Shown here: in pieces, positions 9,151 through 17,469 of the stretch
Layout of the letters: every line of letters starts with the position of its first letter
Position numbering within the stretch: the stretch's first letter is position 1
Assembly (NCBI RefSeq): GCF_900078755.1
Contig: NZ_FKIH01000004.1
DNA length: 64,000 nt
Direction: 5' to 3' (one strand)
Origin: Ichthyocystis sparus
GTDB lineage: Bacteria; Pseudomonadota; Gammaproteobacteria; Burkholderiales; 2013Ark19i
Made by a program: the position numbers and the translations under genes
Notes under the pieces: generated by a model
The model's input: only the letters and a program-made list of their open reading frames with translations
Database searches by the model: none
Told to the model about the DNA's origin: nothing

Positions 9151-9176
9151 TTGACATGAATGGCATTTATTATAAT
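9151..9176 (+). promoter_or_regulatory. Possible internal promoter upstream of pilP
   Basis: A consensus -35 TTGACA (9151-9156) and a consensus -10 TATAAT (9171-9176) lie in the pilO-pilP gap. The spacer is only 14 bp, shorter than the usual 16-18, so activity is uncertain. A start near 9183 would place the terminator-like hairpin at 9193-9213 directly in the leader. Confidence 0.4.
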
Positions 9177-9192
9177 TTAAAACTTTGCAGGC

Positions 9193-9213
9193 GGGAGATT
9201 GGTCTCCCTTTTT
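9193..9213 (+). terminator. Intrinsic-terminator-like hairpin between pilO and pilP
   Basis: GGGAGA (9193-9198), loop TTGG, TCTCCC (9203-9208), then TTTTT (9209-9213). This is a perfect 6-bp GC-rich stem with a tight tetraloop and a T tract, the textbook form of a rho-independent terminator. It lies inside the pil operon, 26 bp before the pilP start, so it would separate pilMNO from pilPQ or act as an attenuator. It is the clearest terminator-like signal I found in the window. Confidence 0.7.
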
Positions 9214-9238
9214 AATACAGACGTTCAGGTTATGTAAA

Positions 9239-9760
9239 ATGAAAGTTGGCTACATAAAATATAAACCTCTTTTGCTAGTAGGCATTAATATTTTTCTACT
9301 GACTGCCTGTGTTTCTGAATCCAAGCGTGATTTGGAGTTATGGGTACAGGAAGAAGATAAAAGATATGCAAAGAGCGAATTTCCTAAATTAGGTGGTGCC
9401 GTAGTTAATCCTGAAAAGTTTGTGCCAGTTGCTGTTGATCCTTTTCAAGCTAGTCGTATAGGCGTATTTTTGGGAAAATCAGATGATAATCCCGATTACA
9501 CTAGAAGTCTTCATTTGCCCCCTCTCAAGGATGTTAGTTTGCAAGACATAAAATTGATTGGGTTAATTATAAATAAAAATTTGCGGATGGCAGTTATACA
9601 ACATGGGCCAAATTTGTTCCGTGTGGGGATTGGTACCAAGATAGGCACAAATGGAGGAGTTGTTACCAGTATTAGCGGTTCTGGAATAAATATTAAACAG
9701 CGCATTGATGATGGAACTGGAAAGATTGTTGATAAAGTTAGTTTTATTAGTTTTTCATAG
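9239..9760 (+). CDS. pilP: Type IV pilus lipoprotein PilP
   Basis: 173 residues from ATG 9239. The start is chosen because it gives a lipoprotein signal peptide, MKVGYIKYKP then a hydrophobic stretch, ending in the lipobox LTAC; a TTG in frame at 9185 would run through the terminator hairpin. PilP is anchored to the inner membrane by the acylated Cys and its C-terminal beta domain (GLIINKNLRMAVIQHG ... RVGIGTKIG) docks on the N0 domain of PilQ. It is followed by pilQ after 94 bp. Confidence 0.9.
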   Translation: MKVGYIKYKPLLLVGINIFLLTACVSESKRDLELWVQEEDKRYAKSEFPKLGGAVVNPEKFVPVAVDPFQASRIGVFLGKSDDNPDYTRSLHLPPLKDVSLQDIKLIGLIINKNLRMAVIQHGPNLFRVGIGTKIGTNGGVVTSISGSGINIKQRIDDGTGKIVDKVSFISFS

Positions 9761-9854
9761 AAATTGTTGGGGTTAGTTAATATAGGTTTATTGGCTGGCG
9801 AGATTTTTCTTGCTGTAATATGACTAATATTTTAAAAATTCAGCGAGTCTCAGA

Positions 9855-12008
9855 ATGATAAAGTTTGGCAGAGACATGATTAAGTTTGCTTGGCTCTTTA
9901 GGGGTGTTGTTTTTTGCATTTTACTGCTCAACAGTATGTTCTCATATTCAGTGTCAGTAAATAGGCTGGTTTCTGTTGACGCCATAAAGAGCGGCAACGA
10001 ATATGCAGTAAAGATGATGTTTTCAGGGGATGTTACCCTCAATCAAGAACCTAAAGTATTTAGCGTTGTATATCCAGCTAAGATAGTTGTTGATCTTCCT
10101 GATGTTTCCACAAATAAACCTACATATGTTGTTCCTATTAACATAGGGGATTTTGTTAATGTTTACGTAGCGCATCTTTCTGGCAAGACTAGGTTGGTTT
10201 TTTCTCTGAAAAAATTTCATCCGTATAGACTAAAGCAAGAAGGAGATCATTTAATACTTTCATTGCTAGAAGTTAACGCAGAAAAATCTGCCTCAGCTAG
10301 CAAATCTCATGACAATGATTTTTTTAATGAATCAAAAAAAGGATCTTCTACAGATCATGTGTCCCCGTATAATTCTATCCAATCTGGTAAACAAGGTAAT
10401 CTGACCAGTGTAGATTTTAGAAAAGGAACAAGTGGCAGTGGGTTGATAGTTATTAGTACCAATGTTGGTCGTTCCTTTATAAGAGCAGATAGGGTATCTG
10501 ATGGTTTATTAATATATCTTCCTGATTTATCTTCTGATAGCTCGCTTCTAAAGACCTATGATGTTTCTGATTTTTATACTCCCGTTCAGAAGTTTTCAAT
10601 AACTAAAGAGAAGCGTGGAATTGTTATACATGTGTACCTAAATGGAGTTTTTGAAGACAGGACCTTTGAAAGCAATGGGAAAATTGTAATTGAGTTAAAG
10701 CGATCTGTATATGATGATAATTCTTATGGCAGATCTGCGAAACGTGTATTTTTAGGAAAGAAATTGTCATTAAATTTCCAAAATACTTCTATACGTGGTG
10801 CATTGCAAGCCATTGCTGATTTTACCAGGCTTAATATTCTTGTTACAGATAGTGTTAAGGGCAATTTGACTATGCGCCTTAATGACGTACCATGGGATCA
10901 AGCACTGAATATCATTTTAGATTCAGCTAACCTAGGTATGAGGAGGAATGGTAGCGTTATTGTGGTAGGTACAACTAAGGAATTGCTAGAATCAGATAAG
11001 CAGTATCTTCAATCAGAGAAACAAATGAACGAACTGGCTCAAACTAAATTAGTTGTGTTTCACTTAAATTATCAAAAAGCAGACGATGTTGAGCGTATGT
11101 TTGACAGTAAGAACAAAATACTGTCTGAGAGAGGTAGCGTTATTGTTGATAACCGCACAAATCAAATTTTTATTCGAGATGTTCCTGACAAAGTTAAAGA
11201 GGTACGCGATTTTATTAAGGCTATTGATGTACCAGTATCGCAGGTTATGATTGAAGCTAGGATTGTTGAAGCGAGCAGCTCATTTAATAGGTCACTTGGG
11301 ATTAGATTGGGAACAGTTGGTAATAACAATAATTCTACTTGGGGTGCTGATATAGCACAGACTACTGCTATACGGAACCAACCTGCTAGTATGATTACCC
11401 AGTCAGCAAGTAACTTTAATGTTAATTTGCCTGCCTCTGGTAGCTCTCCTGGTAAATTTGCTTGGACAATTTTTAACTCCGATAGTACGGGATTGCTCAA
11501 CTTAGAGATTAGTGCAATGGAAGCAGATGGTGGTGGTAAGACGTTATCTAATCCTAGAGTCGTAACTTCTGATAAACAATTGGCCATAATAGAACAGGGT
11601 ACCGAAATTCCGTATACAACTGTTCAGGGAACAGGAGCTAATGTTACTCTGTCCACAGATTTCAAGAAGGTCAATTTATCGTTGAGTGTTACACCGCAGA
11701 TTACCCCGAACAACCATGTCATCTTGGATGTTGAAGTCACTAAGGATTCAGTGGGATTAATTTCTACAACAGCCGGCCCATCCATAAATACAAAACATGT
11801 AAAAACCAAAGTACTAGTTGAAGACGGCGGTACGCTTGTTATAGGTGGAATATACGAAGATTCAAAAAATGAAGATAACTCTAAGATTCCATTACTAGGA
11901 GATTTTCCAATCCTTGGTAGTCTATTTAAAGTTAAGACTAATACGCACAGACTGTCAGAGTTGATGGTATTTATAACACCTAGGGTGATTTACGATAAAC
12001 AGCAATAA
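9855..12008 (+). CDS. pilQ: Type IV pilus outer-membrane secretin PilQ
   Basis: 717 residues. It forms the outer-membrane channel for the pilus fibre. A signal peptide covers about residues 1-32. One or two AMIN-like peptidoglycan-binding regions lie before about residue 300, then the N0/STN region (NILVTDSVKGNLTMRLNDVPWDQAL, split here only for reading) at about 330-360, secretin N domain at about 395-470 and the C-terminal secretin domain with the hallmark VPLLGDFP-like motif (IPLLGDFPILGSLF). ATG 9855 is used; ATG 9876 is a close alternative. Unlike many relatives, it is not followed by aroK-aroB but by convergent mnmE. Confidence 0.95.
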   Translation: MIKFGRDMIKFAWLFRGVVFCILLLNSMFSYSVSVNRLVSVDAIKSGNEYAVKMMFSGDVTLNQEPKVFSVVYPAKIVVDLPDVSTNKPTYVVPINIGDFVNVYVAHLSGKTRLVFSLKKFHPYRLKQEGDHLILSLLEVNAEKSASASKSHDNDFFNESKKGSSTDHVSPYNSIQSGKQGNLTSVDFRKGTSGSGLIVISTNVGRSFIRADRVSDGLLIYLPDLSSDSSLLKTYDVSDFYTPVQKFSITKEKRGIVIHVYLNGVFEDRTFESNGKIVIELKRSVYDDNSYGRSAKRVFLGKKLSLNFQNTSIRGALQAIADFTRLNILVTDSVKGNLTMRLNDVPWDQALNIILDSANLGMRRNGSVIVVGTTKELLESDKQYLQSEKQMNELAQTKLVVFHLNYQKADDVERMFDSKNKILSERGSVIVDNRTNQIFIRDVPDKVKEVRDFIKAIDVPVSQVMIEARIVEASSSFNRSLGIRLGTVGNNNNSTWGADIAQTTAIRNQPASMITQSASNFNVNLPASGSSPGKFAWTIFNSDSTGLLNLEISAMEADGGGKTLSNPRVVTSDKQLAIIEQGTEIPYTTVQGTGANVTLSTDFKKVNLSLSVTPQITPNNHVILDVEVTKDSVGLISTTAGPSINTKHVKTKVLVEDGGTLVIGGIYEDSKNEDNSKIPLLGDFPILGSLFKVKTNTHRLSELMVFITPRVIYDKQQ

Positions 12009-12026
12009 CAATAATGTTGATTGTTA
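12006..12026. terminator. Possible bidirectional terminator between pilQ and mnmE
   Basis: TAACAAT (12006-12012), a 7-nt loop, ATTGTTA (12020-12026). It overlaps the pilQ stop codon and fills the 18-bp gap to the convergent mnmE end. The stem is AT-rich with no strong T tract, so termination strength is doubtful. Confidence 0.35.
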
Positions 12027-13394
12027 CTATTTTCCTATGCAAAATTTGGAAAATATTTCTGTAAGAATATGGTCATCCGATACAGTGCCAATTATTTCTT
12101 CCAGGCTTTTAGTTGCTAATCGTAATTCATCTGCAAATATCTCTAGACGATGTATCTCATTTTTGGCTGATGTTATATGAGATAGTGCTTTGTAAATATT
12201 ACTTTCGTGGCGCTTATTTATATACAACGTACAGTCCATCAACCGTTTTTCACTTAAGTTTTTTTGTATCTCGCATCTTAGCTTTTTTAAGCCTCTGCAA
12301 TCAATAGTAGATACCGTGACGATAGTAAAATTGGTCACCTTAGTCAAAGCTCCAACTACTAGTTCAATTTCTGTATCACACAGTCGATCAACTTTGTTTA
12401 GTACTATAATAATGTTCTTATCTGACAATTTGTCCATTAGCGAAATGCATGCTTCAACAGGACTATCAGTGATATCTATAACAACGAGTATTATGTGAGC
12501 TTTGGCTATTTCTTGAAAGCTCTTTTCTATTCCCATCTGTTCAATGGCGTCAGTACTGTTTTCATTTAATCCAGCAGTGTCAATTAACGAAATAGTGTTG
12601 GATCCTAATGTTAGTCTTTCCTCAATAGTATCTCGTGTTGTTCCAGCAATATTGCTTACAATGGAGCGATTTGTTCTGAGTATCGCATTTATAAGGCTCG
12701 ATTTTCCAGCATTTACATTACCAATAATCACAACTCTGGGGCCACTATTGAGAATATTATTATTCCCCGTTTGTTCTACAATGTGCATAACGTCAGCTTC
12801 TATTTTTGTTACACAAGAAAGAAGCTTTGTTTCTGCTTCTGGAAATGTAATATCTTCCTCCGGAAAGTCTATAAGTGCCTCAGTATACGTTCTCACATAT
12901 ATCAGCTGCTCTTTGATATTTTTAATTAACTGAGTAAATAGACCAGCTATATTTTTTGCTGCTGCCCTAACCATAGCCTCTGATTGAGCATTAATAATAT
13001 CCGATATTGCTTCTGCTTGGGCTAGGTCCATCTTATTGTTGTAGTACGACCTTAAAGTAAATTCTCCAGGATCTGCTAACCTAGAGCCCGCCCGTAAGCA
13101 TACATCTAAAACCATATGAGTAACAATTAATCCACCATGACAATGGATCTCAATTATGTCCTCCCCAGTGTATGAGTGAGGTGCTCTAAAAAATAATACA
13201 ATTACGCTGTCTATTATATTATCTTCATCATATACGTGTGCTGTTACAGGTTTTCTTACAGGTATTCTCTTTTTAAACAGAGTATCCGACAACAAACCTA
13301 GATTGTCTCCAGATACACGAACAATCGATATTGCTCCGCTGCCATGAGGAGTGGATATGGCAGCAATAGTATCGTGGTAGTACGCTCCTATCAT
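12027..13394 (-). CDS. mnmE: tRNA uridine-5-carboxymethylaminomethyl modification GTPase MnmE (TrmE)
   Basis: 455 residues. With MnmG it installs cmnm5 at the wobble uridine U34 of certain tRNAs. The N-terminal tetrahydrofolate-binding domain (from DTIAAISTPHGSGAISIVR) is followed by helical sequence and an inserted G domain with GNVNAGKSS (about residue 225), DTAG and NKVD motifs. The essential C-terminal CIGK motif is at 452-455. Its ATG overlaps the yidC stop by 4 bp, and it is the last gene of the rpmH-rnpA-yidD-yidC-mnmE string. Confidence 0.96.
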   Translation of the reverse strand: MIGAYYHDTIAAISTPHGSGAISIVRVSGDNLGLLSDTLFKKRIPVRKPVTAHVYDEDNIIDSVIVLFFRAPHSYTGEDIIEIHCHGGLIVTHMVLDVCLRAGSRLADPGEFTLRSYYNNKMDLAQAEAISDIINAQSEAMVRAAAKNIAGLFTQLIKNIKEQLIYVRTYTEALIDFPEEDITFPEAETKLLSCVTKIEADVMHIVEQTGNNNILNSGPRVVIIGNVNAGKSSLINAILRTNRSIVSNIAGTTRDTIEERLTLGSNTISLIDTAGLNENSTDAIEQMGIEKSFQEIAKAHIILVVIDITDSPVEACISLMDKLSDKNIIIVLNKVDRLCDTEIELVVGALTKVTNFTIVTVSTIDCRGLKKLRCEIQKNLSEKRLMDCTLYINKRHESNIYKALSHITSAKNEIHRLEIFADELRLATKSLEEIIGTVSDDHILTEIFSKFCIGK

Positions 13395-14989
13395 GTTTTG
13401 TTTAATTTTTTCGTTATGTATAACTGCTGTAACAGCGACAATATATTATTAGTGATCCAATACAAAACTAACCCAGATGGGAAAAAGAAAAACATGACTG
13501 AGAAGACCATAGGCATAATTGTCATTACTTTTGCCTGAACTGGATCAGTTGCTGGTGGATTCATTTTAGTTTGCAAGAAGGTCGATAGCGCAAGAGCTAT
13601 TGGTAGAATGTAAAGAGGATCAGGTGATGATAAGTCTTTTACCCATCCTAGCCATCGAGCTTCCCTTATCTCTACACTCGTTGATAGCACATAGTAAAGA
13701 GAGATGAATACCGGTACCTGTATAATTATAGGTAAACACCCCGCTGCAGGATTTACACCCTCTTTCTGAAATAGCTCCACTATAGTCTTTTGTTGCTTGA
13801 TTTTGTCAGAGCTATACGTGTCTTTCAGTAGCTGTATCTTTGGGGCAAGGACCTTCATCTTAGCCATCGACCTATAGCTTGCAGCAGATAGAGGGAAAAA
13901 CACTATCTTTATTAGGATGGTAAGCAATATTATCGCCCATCCCCAGTTCTTAGTTACAATTTGTATCCAGCTAAGTAGTTTGAATAGAGGCTGAGCAATA
14001 ATAGTCGACCAGCCGTAATCAGTAACTAGATCAAGGCCCGGAGCAATTGATGCCAGTTTGTTTTGTTCCTGAGGTCCAGCGTAGAATCTGGACTTAGCAT
14101 AGTGTATGGACTTAGGCTCAACTAAGCCTAAATCTTGCTTAAATCCAACCGTGTAAAGTTGGGACGATGGTTCTTTGAAAGCGTAAAAAGTAGTTGATTT
14201 TGTACTATCTGGTATCCAAGCACTTACAAAGTAATGTTGGATAAAGCCACACCAACCGTGCTCATTGCTCATCTCTGTATGGCTCTGGTCCATGCTAGAG
14301 AATGGTATCTTGACAAACTTCTTGCTTTGCGTATACACGGCGGCACCAAGATACGAGCGAACAAATCTAGACTGTTCGTGTACTGGGTAAGAATCTCTTT
14401 GTATGAGTCCAAATAGGAATGGATTTATAGCTCTTGCGGAGTTATTAGTAATTTTGTATACAACATCAATTATATAGCTATTGTTGCTAATGGTGTATGT
14501 TGCCGATACATTGACTCCGCGATCTTGTCCCGTTAAAACTACTGCCGATGTTCCTGAAAGTTCATCGTATGAAACGTTACTCTTGCTAAATAATGGCTGG
14601 AACACGACAGAATCTTTGCCTGGAAGCTGAATTTTTACGAAGCTCGATGAATGGTAGACAGGTTCCTGATTACTTAGAAGCTCGTACTCTTTCTCACCCT
14701 TTTCTTGATCATGATACTTTTTTAGGTACATGCTTACTATGTTGCCGTTTTTGGGATCAATGGCCAGATTTACTAATGATGACGAGACATATATGGGTTT
14801 TATCGTACTTTCCTGTTTCTGCTTCATCAATGATATGACATCAGGCTTTTTTTCTACATCGAGGGGATTGTAGATAGGTGCTGAATTACTATAACCAGAG
14901 TTATTACTATATTCCTTGTTCCAATTCTGGTATAACCCGAGCAGAGACCCAAACAAAACAAATATTAGGACAAGTCTTACAGTTTCCAT
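13391..14989 (-). CDS. yidC: Membrane protein insertase YidC
   Basis: 532 residues from ATG 14989 (METVRLVLIFVLFG), chosen over an in-frame start five codons upstream because it opens directly with the first membrane helix. A large periplasmic beta domain (about 40-330) is followed by the conserved membrane core: WGWAIILLTILIKIVFFPL (split for reading), the cytoplasmic loop with MAKMKVLAPK, and GCLPIIIQVPVFISLYYVL. YidC inserts inner-membrane proteins alone or with SecYEG. It is co-oriented with yidD and rnpA upstream. Confidence 0.96.
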   Translation of the reverse strand: METVRLVLIFVLFGSLLGLYQNWNKEYSNNSGYSNSAPIYNPLDVEKKPDVISLMKQKQESTIKPIYVSSSLVNLAIDPKNGNIVSMYLKKYHDQEKGEKEYELLSNQEPVYHSSSFVKIQLPGKDSVVFQPLFSKSNVSYDELSGTSAVVLTGQDRGVNVSATYTISNNSYIIDVVYKITNNSARAINPFLFGLIQRDSYPVHEQSRFVRSYLGAAVYTQSKKFVKIPFSSMDQSHTEMSNEHGWCGFIQHYFVSAWIPDSTKSTTFYAFKEPSSQLYTVGFKQDLGLVEPKSIHYAKSRFYAGPQEQNKLASIAPGLDLVTDYGWSTIIAQPLFKLLSWIQIVTKNWGWAIILLTILIKIVFFPLSAASYRSMAKMKVLAPKIQLLKDTYSSDKIKQQKTIVELFQKEGVNPAAGCLPIIIQVPVFISLYYVLSTSVEIREARWLGWVKDLSSPDPLYILPIALALSTFLQTKMNPPATDPVQAKVMTIMPMVFSVMFFFFPSGLVLYWITNNILSLLQQLYITKKLNKT

Positions 14990-15029
14990 AAAAATTCCAT
15001 ACACCTTATCTACGGTGAATCGAAGCCGT

Positions 15030-15254
15030 TCAGGGGTTGTCTATCCCACAGTTTTTGTTTAGAGGATTGCATCGCAGTATACGGTACAGAGCCCTAAATA
15101 ACCCACTGTAGGGACCATACTTCATTATCGCAAGCTTAGCATACGCAGAACAGCTAGGATAAAATCTGCAGCTCCTGCCACAAAAAGGACTCAGAAACAG
15201 CTGATAGATGTTGACAATAAAGACCAGGGAGCGAGTAAGAAAGGTGCGGATCAT
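15030..15254 (-). CDS. yidD: Membrane protein insertion efficiency factor YidD
   Basis: 74 residues, the normal small size. The family core SPFCGRSCRFYPSCSAYA is followed by the later RILRCNP motif. An amphipathic N-terminal helix associates with the inner membrane, where YidD assists YidC-dependent insertion. Its start overlaps the rnpA stop by 4 bp (ATGA-type coupling). It ends 40 bp before the yidC start. Confidence 0.93.
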   Translation of the reverse strand: MIRTFLTRSLVFIVNIYQLFLSPFCGRSCRFYPSCSAYAKLAIMKYGPYSGLFRALYRILRCNPLNKNCGIDNP

Positions 15255-15622
15255 TTTTTAGCCTTTTTTTCTGACAAGGCATGGAATAGTAAATACAGAA
15301 GGTTGCGTATATCACTCTTTAGCATAGTACTTACATTTCCCTTTAGAGATACGACTATGTCAGTTTTAGGAAGATGATCAATACCCTCCCTGAAGCACTC
15401 ACGAATGAGACGTTTTACCAAGTTGCGTTTAACTGAGGTCTTAGTAGACCTCTTAGGTACCACCATACCCAGGCGCGCGAAGCAGAAAGGAGGGTCAGCA
15501 GAGCAATACGCTTTGAATGGACCAGATCTCACTGAATCAGGCTTCGAGCTATACACAGATACAAACTCAGACTTTTTTCGGATAGAACGCAGTGTCCTCT
15601 TAAAAGACAACGGCTTCGACAA
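15251..15622 (-). CDS. rnpA: Ribonuclease P protein component
   Basis: 123 residues. It is the protein cofactor of RNase P, which removes 5' leaders from pre-tRNAs. Family features visible are a basic N-terminus (FKRTLRSIRKKSEF), the FARLGMVVPKR segment, and the RNR-like core VKRNLVKRLIRECFR. It starts 10 bp after the rpmH stop and overlaps yidD by 4 bp, the standard gene order. Confidence 0.93.
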   Translation of the reverse strand: MSKPLSFKRTLRSIRKKSEFVSVYSSKPDSVRSGPFKAYCSADPPFCFARLGMVVPKRSTKTSVKRNLVKRLIRECFREGIDHLPKTDIVVSLKGNVSTMLKSDIRNLLYLLFHALSEKKAKK

Positions 15623-15632
15623 ATATACTCTC

Positions 15633-15761
15633 CTAGGCAGACAAGCGACGTCTTCCCTTTGCCCTGCGCGACTTTAATACCAAAGAACCCGCCCTCATAC
15701 GTGCCCGAAAGCCATGTGTTCGTTTACGCCGTATGTTGGAAGGTTGGAAGGTTCTCTTCAT
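15633..15761 (-). CDS. rpmH: 50S ribosomal protein L34 (short form)
   Basis: 42 residues, read on the minus strand from ATG 15761 to TAG 15633. It opens MKRTFQPSNIRRKRTHGFRA and ends RRAKGRRRLSA, so the identity is secure. L34 is usually 44-46 residues. Here the stretch after RMR is AGSLVLKS instead of the usual TVGGRAVLRA-type sequence, two residues shorter and lacking the Gly-Gly/Asn-Gly turn. It is followed by rnpA as expected, but upstream lies a fumarase gene rather than dnaA. Confidence 0.95.
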   Translation of the reverse strand: MKRTFQPSNIRRKRTHGFRARMRAGSLVLKSRRAKGRRRLSA

Positions 15762-15836
15762 TGGTTACCCTTACCCCCGGCCTACTACCCCTTAATGAGA
15801 TAGAGAAAGAAAAATTGAAAAACTAACCTGCGGCGC

Positions 15837-15865
15837 ATTATAGCTAATTTCCAACGTCTTTTAAA
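15837..15865 (-). promoter_or_regulatory. Probable rpmH-rnpA promoter
   Basis: On the minus strand a perfect -10 TATAAT (15842-15837) is followed by a GC-rich discriminator (GCGCCGC). With a 17-bp spacer the -35 would be TTTAAA (15865-15860), inside the end of the fumarase gene. A leader of about 70 bp precedes the rpmH start. The GC-rich discriminator is typical of growth-rate-controlled stable-RNA and ribosomal-protein promoters. Confidence 0.6.
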
Positions 15866-17358
15866 GGTATTTTCCACTTTTGGGGACCAATTTCATGAAT
15901 TGATTCCCCAGATGAAGATACAGATACTGTAACTGGCATGTCTTTTACTATTAGTTTTCGTACTCCCTCCATTCCAAGATCAGGAAATGCAATCATCTCT
16001 ACCTTTTTAATAGATTTGGAAATTAAATAGGCGGCTCCACCAACTGCTATCATAGAAACAGCTCCATACTTTTTTATTGCATTTATGCCTTTTTGTTTTC
16101 TTTCTCCTTTTCCAATCATCCCAATTACACCCACCTTTTCTGATAACATAAGATCTGCAAAACGATCCATGCGGTCTGCTGTGGTAGGTCCAGCTGGTCC
16201 AATTATTTCGTCTCTAACCGGATCAACAGGTCCAACGTAGTAAACCACCTTCCCTTTTAGATCAAACGGAAGCTTTTGTCCCGCGTTTATTATGTCTTGA
16301 ATTCTCTTGTGGGCAGCATCGCGTGCAGTGTAGAGGGTTCCTGATAACAGAAGATTCTGGCCAGCTTTCCATTTTGCTATATCATTTTTTGTCAACGTAT
16401 CCAAATTTACTGACGTTGCTTCAACTCTCGTATCAGACAAACTTATTTCTGGCCAAATAGATAAATCTGGTTCCTGAAAAGATGCTACGTTCGTGCCGTC
16501 TAGCGAGAAATGTACATGCCTTGTGGCAGCACAGTTAGGTATAAGACCAACTGGAAGTGAGACCGCATGTGTTGGGTAGGTCATGACCTTAACATCCAAT
16601 ACGGTTGTTATCCCACCTAGACCTTGTGCACCAATTCCCAATGCATTCACACGTTGGTAAATCTCTAGTCGTAATTTCTCTATATCGTTTTGGGGGCCTC
16701 TCTCCTGGACTTCATGCATATCAATTGGTGCCATTAAAGATCTTTTTGCCATGCACATAGCATACTCTGGTGTTCCACCTATGCCCACTCCTAGCATTCC
16801 TGGAGGGCACCAGCCTGCCCCCATAGATGGGAGGGTTTCAACTATCCAATCAACCACAGAAGCCGATGGATCAAGGTTAACGAATCTACTTTTATTTTCC
16901 GATCCCCCCCCCTTAGCTGCCAGATGAACATCCAGCTTATCCCCAGGCACAATATTGTAGTGAATAACCGCCGGTGTATTGTCCTTAGTATTTATTCTGT
17001 TACCATACGGATCAGACAGAATAGAAAAGCGTAATTTGTTATTAGGGTCCTTATATGCCCTTCGTACGCCCTCATGTACCATTTCAGATACAGACATGTC
17101 AGTGTCCCACCGTACGTTCATTCCAACATCCAGGAACACTACAGAGATTCCAGTATCCTGACAGATGGGTCTCTTGTTTTCAGCGCTCATCCTAGAATTA
17201 AGCAGTATTTGTGCTATAGCCGTTTTAGCAGCAGGGTTTTTTTCCCTGGCATATGATTCAGACATGGCCATAACGAAATCAGGTGAATGACAATAGGAAA
17301 TGAATTGGAAGGCGTTTCGTATAGATTCTATGAACTGCAGTTTTGTTATTACAGACAT
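15844..17358 (-). CDS. fumA: Fumarate hydratase, class I (iron-sulfur)
   Basis: 504 residues. It interconverts fumarate and malate in the TCA cycle using an oxygen-sensitive [4Fe-4S] cluster. The three likely cluster cysteines are C66 (PICQDTG), C184 (GWCPPG) and C277 (PNCAATRH); their spacing matches known class I fumarases. The C-terminal beta domain contains VGPVDPVRDEIIGPAGPTT (about 375-393). The class I family also includes tartrate dehydratases, but single-chain length favours fumarase. Gene name is by class; fumA/fumB assignment is not resolvable. Confidence 0.93.
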   Translation of the reverse strand: MSVITKLQFIESIRNAFQFISYCHSPDFVMAMSESYAREKNPAAKTAIAQILLNSRMSAENKRPICQDTGISVVFLDVGMNVRWDTDMSVSEMVHEGVRRAYKDPNNKLRFSILSDPYGNRINTKDNTPAVIHYNIVPGDKLDVHLAAKGGGSENKSRFVNLDPSASVVDWIVETLPSMGAGWCPPGMLGVGIGGTPEYAMCMAKRSLMAPIDMHEVQERGPQNDIEKLRLEIYQRVNALGIGAQGLGGITTVLDVKVMTYPTHAVSLPVGLIPNCAATRHVHFSLDGTNVASFQEPDLSIWPEISLSDTRVEATSVNLDTLTKNDIAKWKAGQNLLLSGTLYTARDAAHKRIQDIINAGQKLPFDLKGKVVYYVGPVDPVRDEIIGPAGPTTADRMDRFADLMLSEKVGVIGMIGKGERKQKGINAIKKYGAVSMIAVGGAAYLISKSIKKVEMIAFPDLGMEGVRKLIVKDMPVTVSVSSSGESIHEIGPQKWKIPLKDVGN

Positions 17359-17469
17359 ATTTTATCTTCCATAAGATTAAAATAGGAACAGGATGCTTTC
17401 GTATTAGACCATTGTCAGCACGATATTTTAGGGGAAAATGTGACTTTTACCCAGTATTAATTTCAATAT

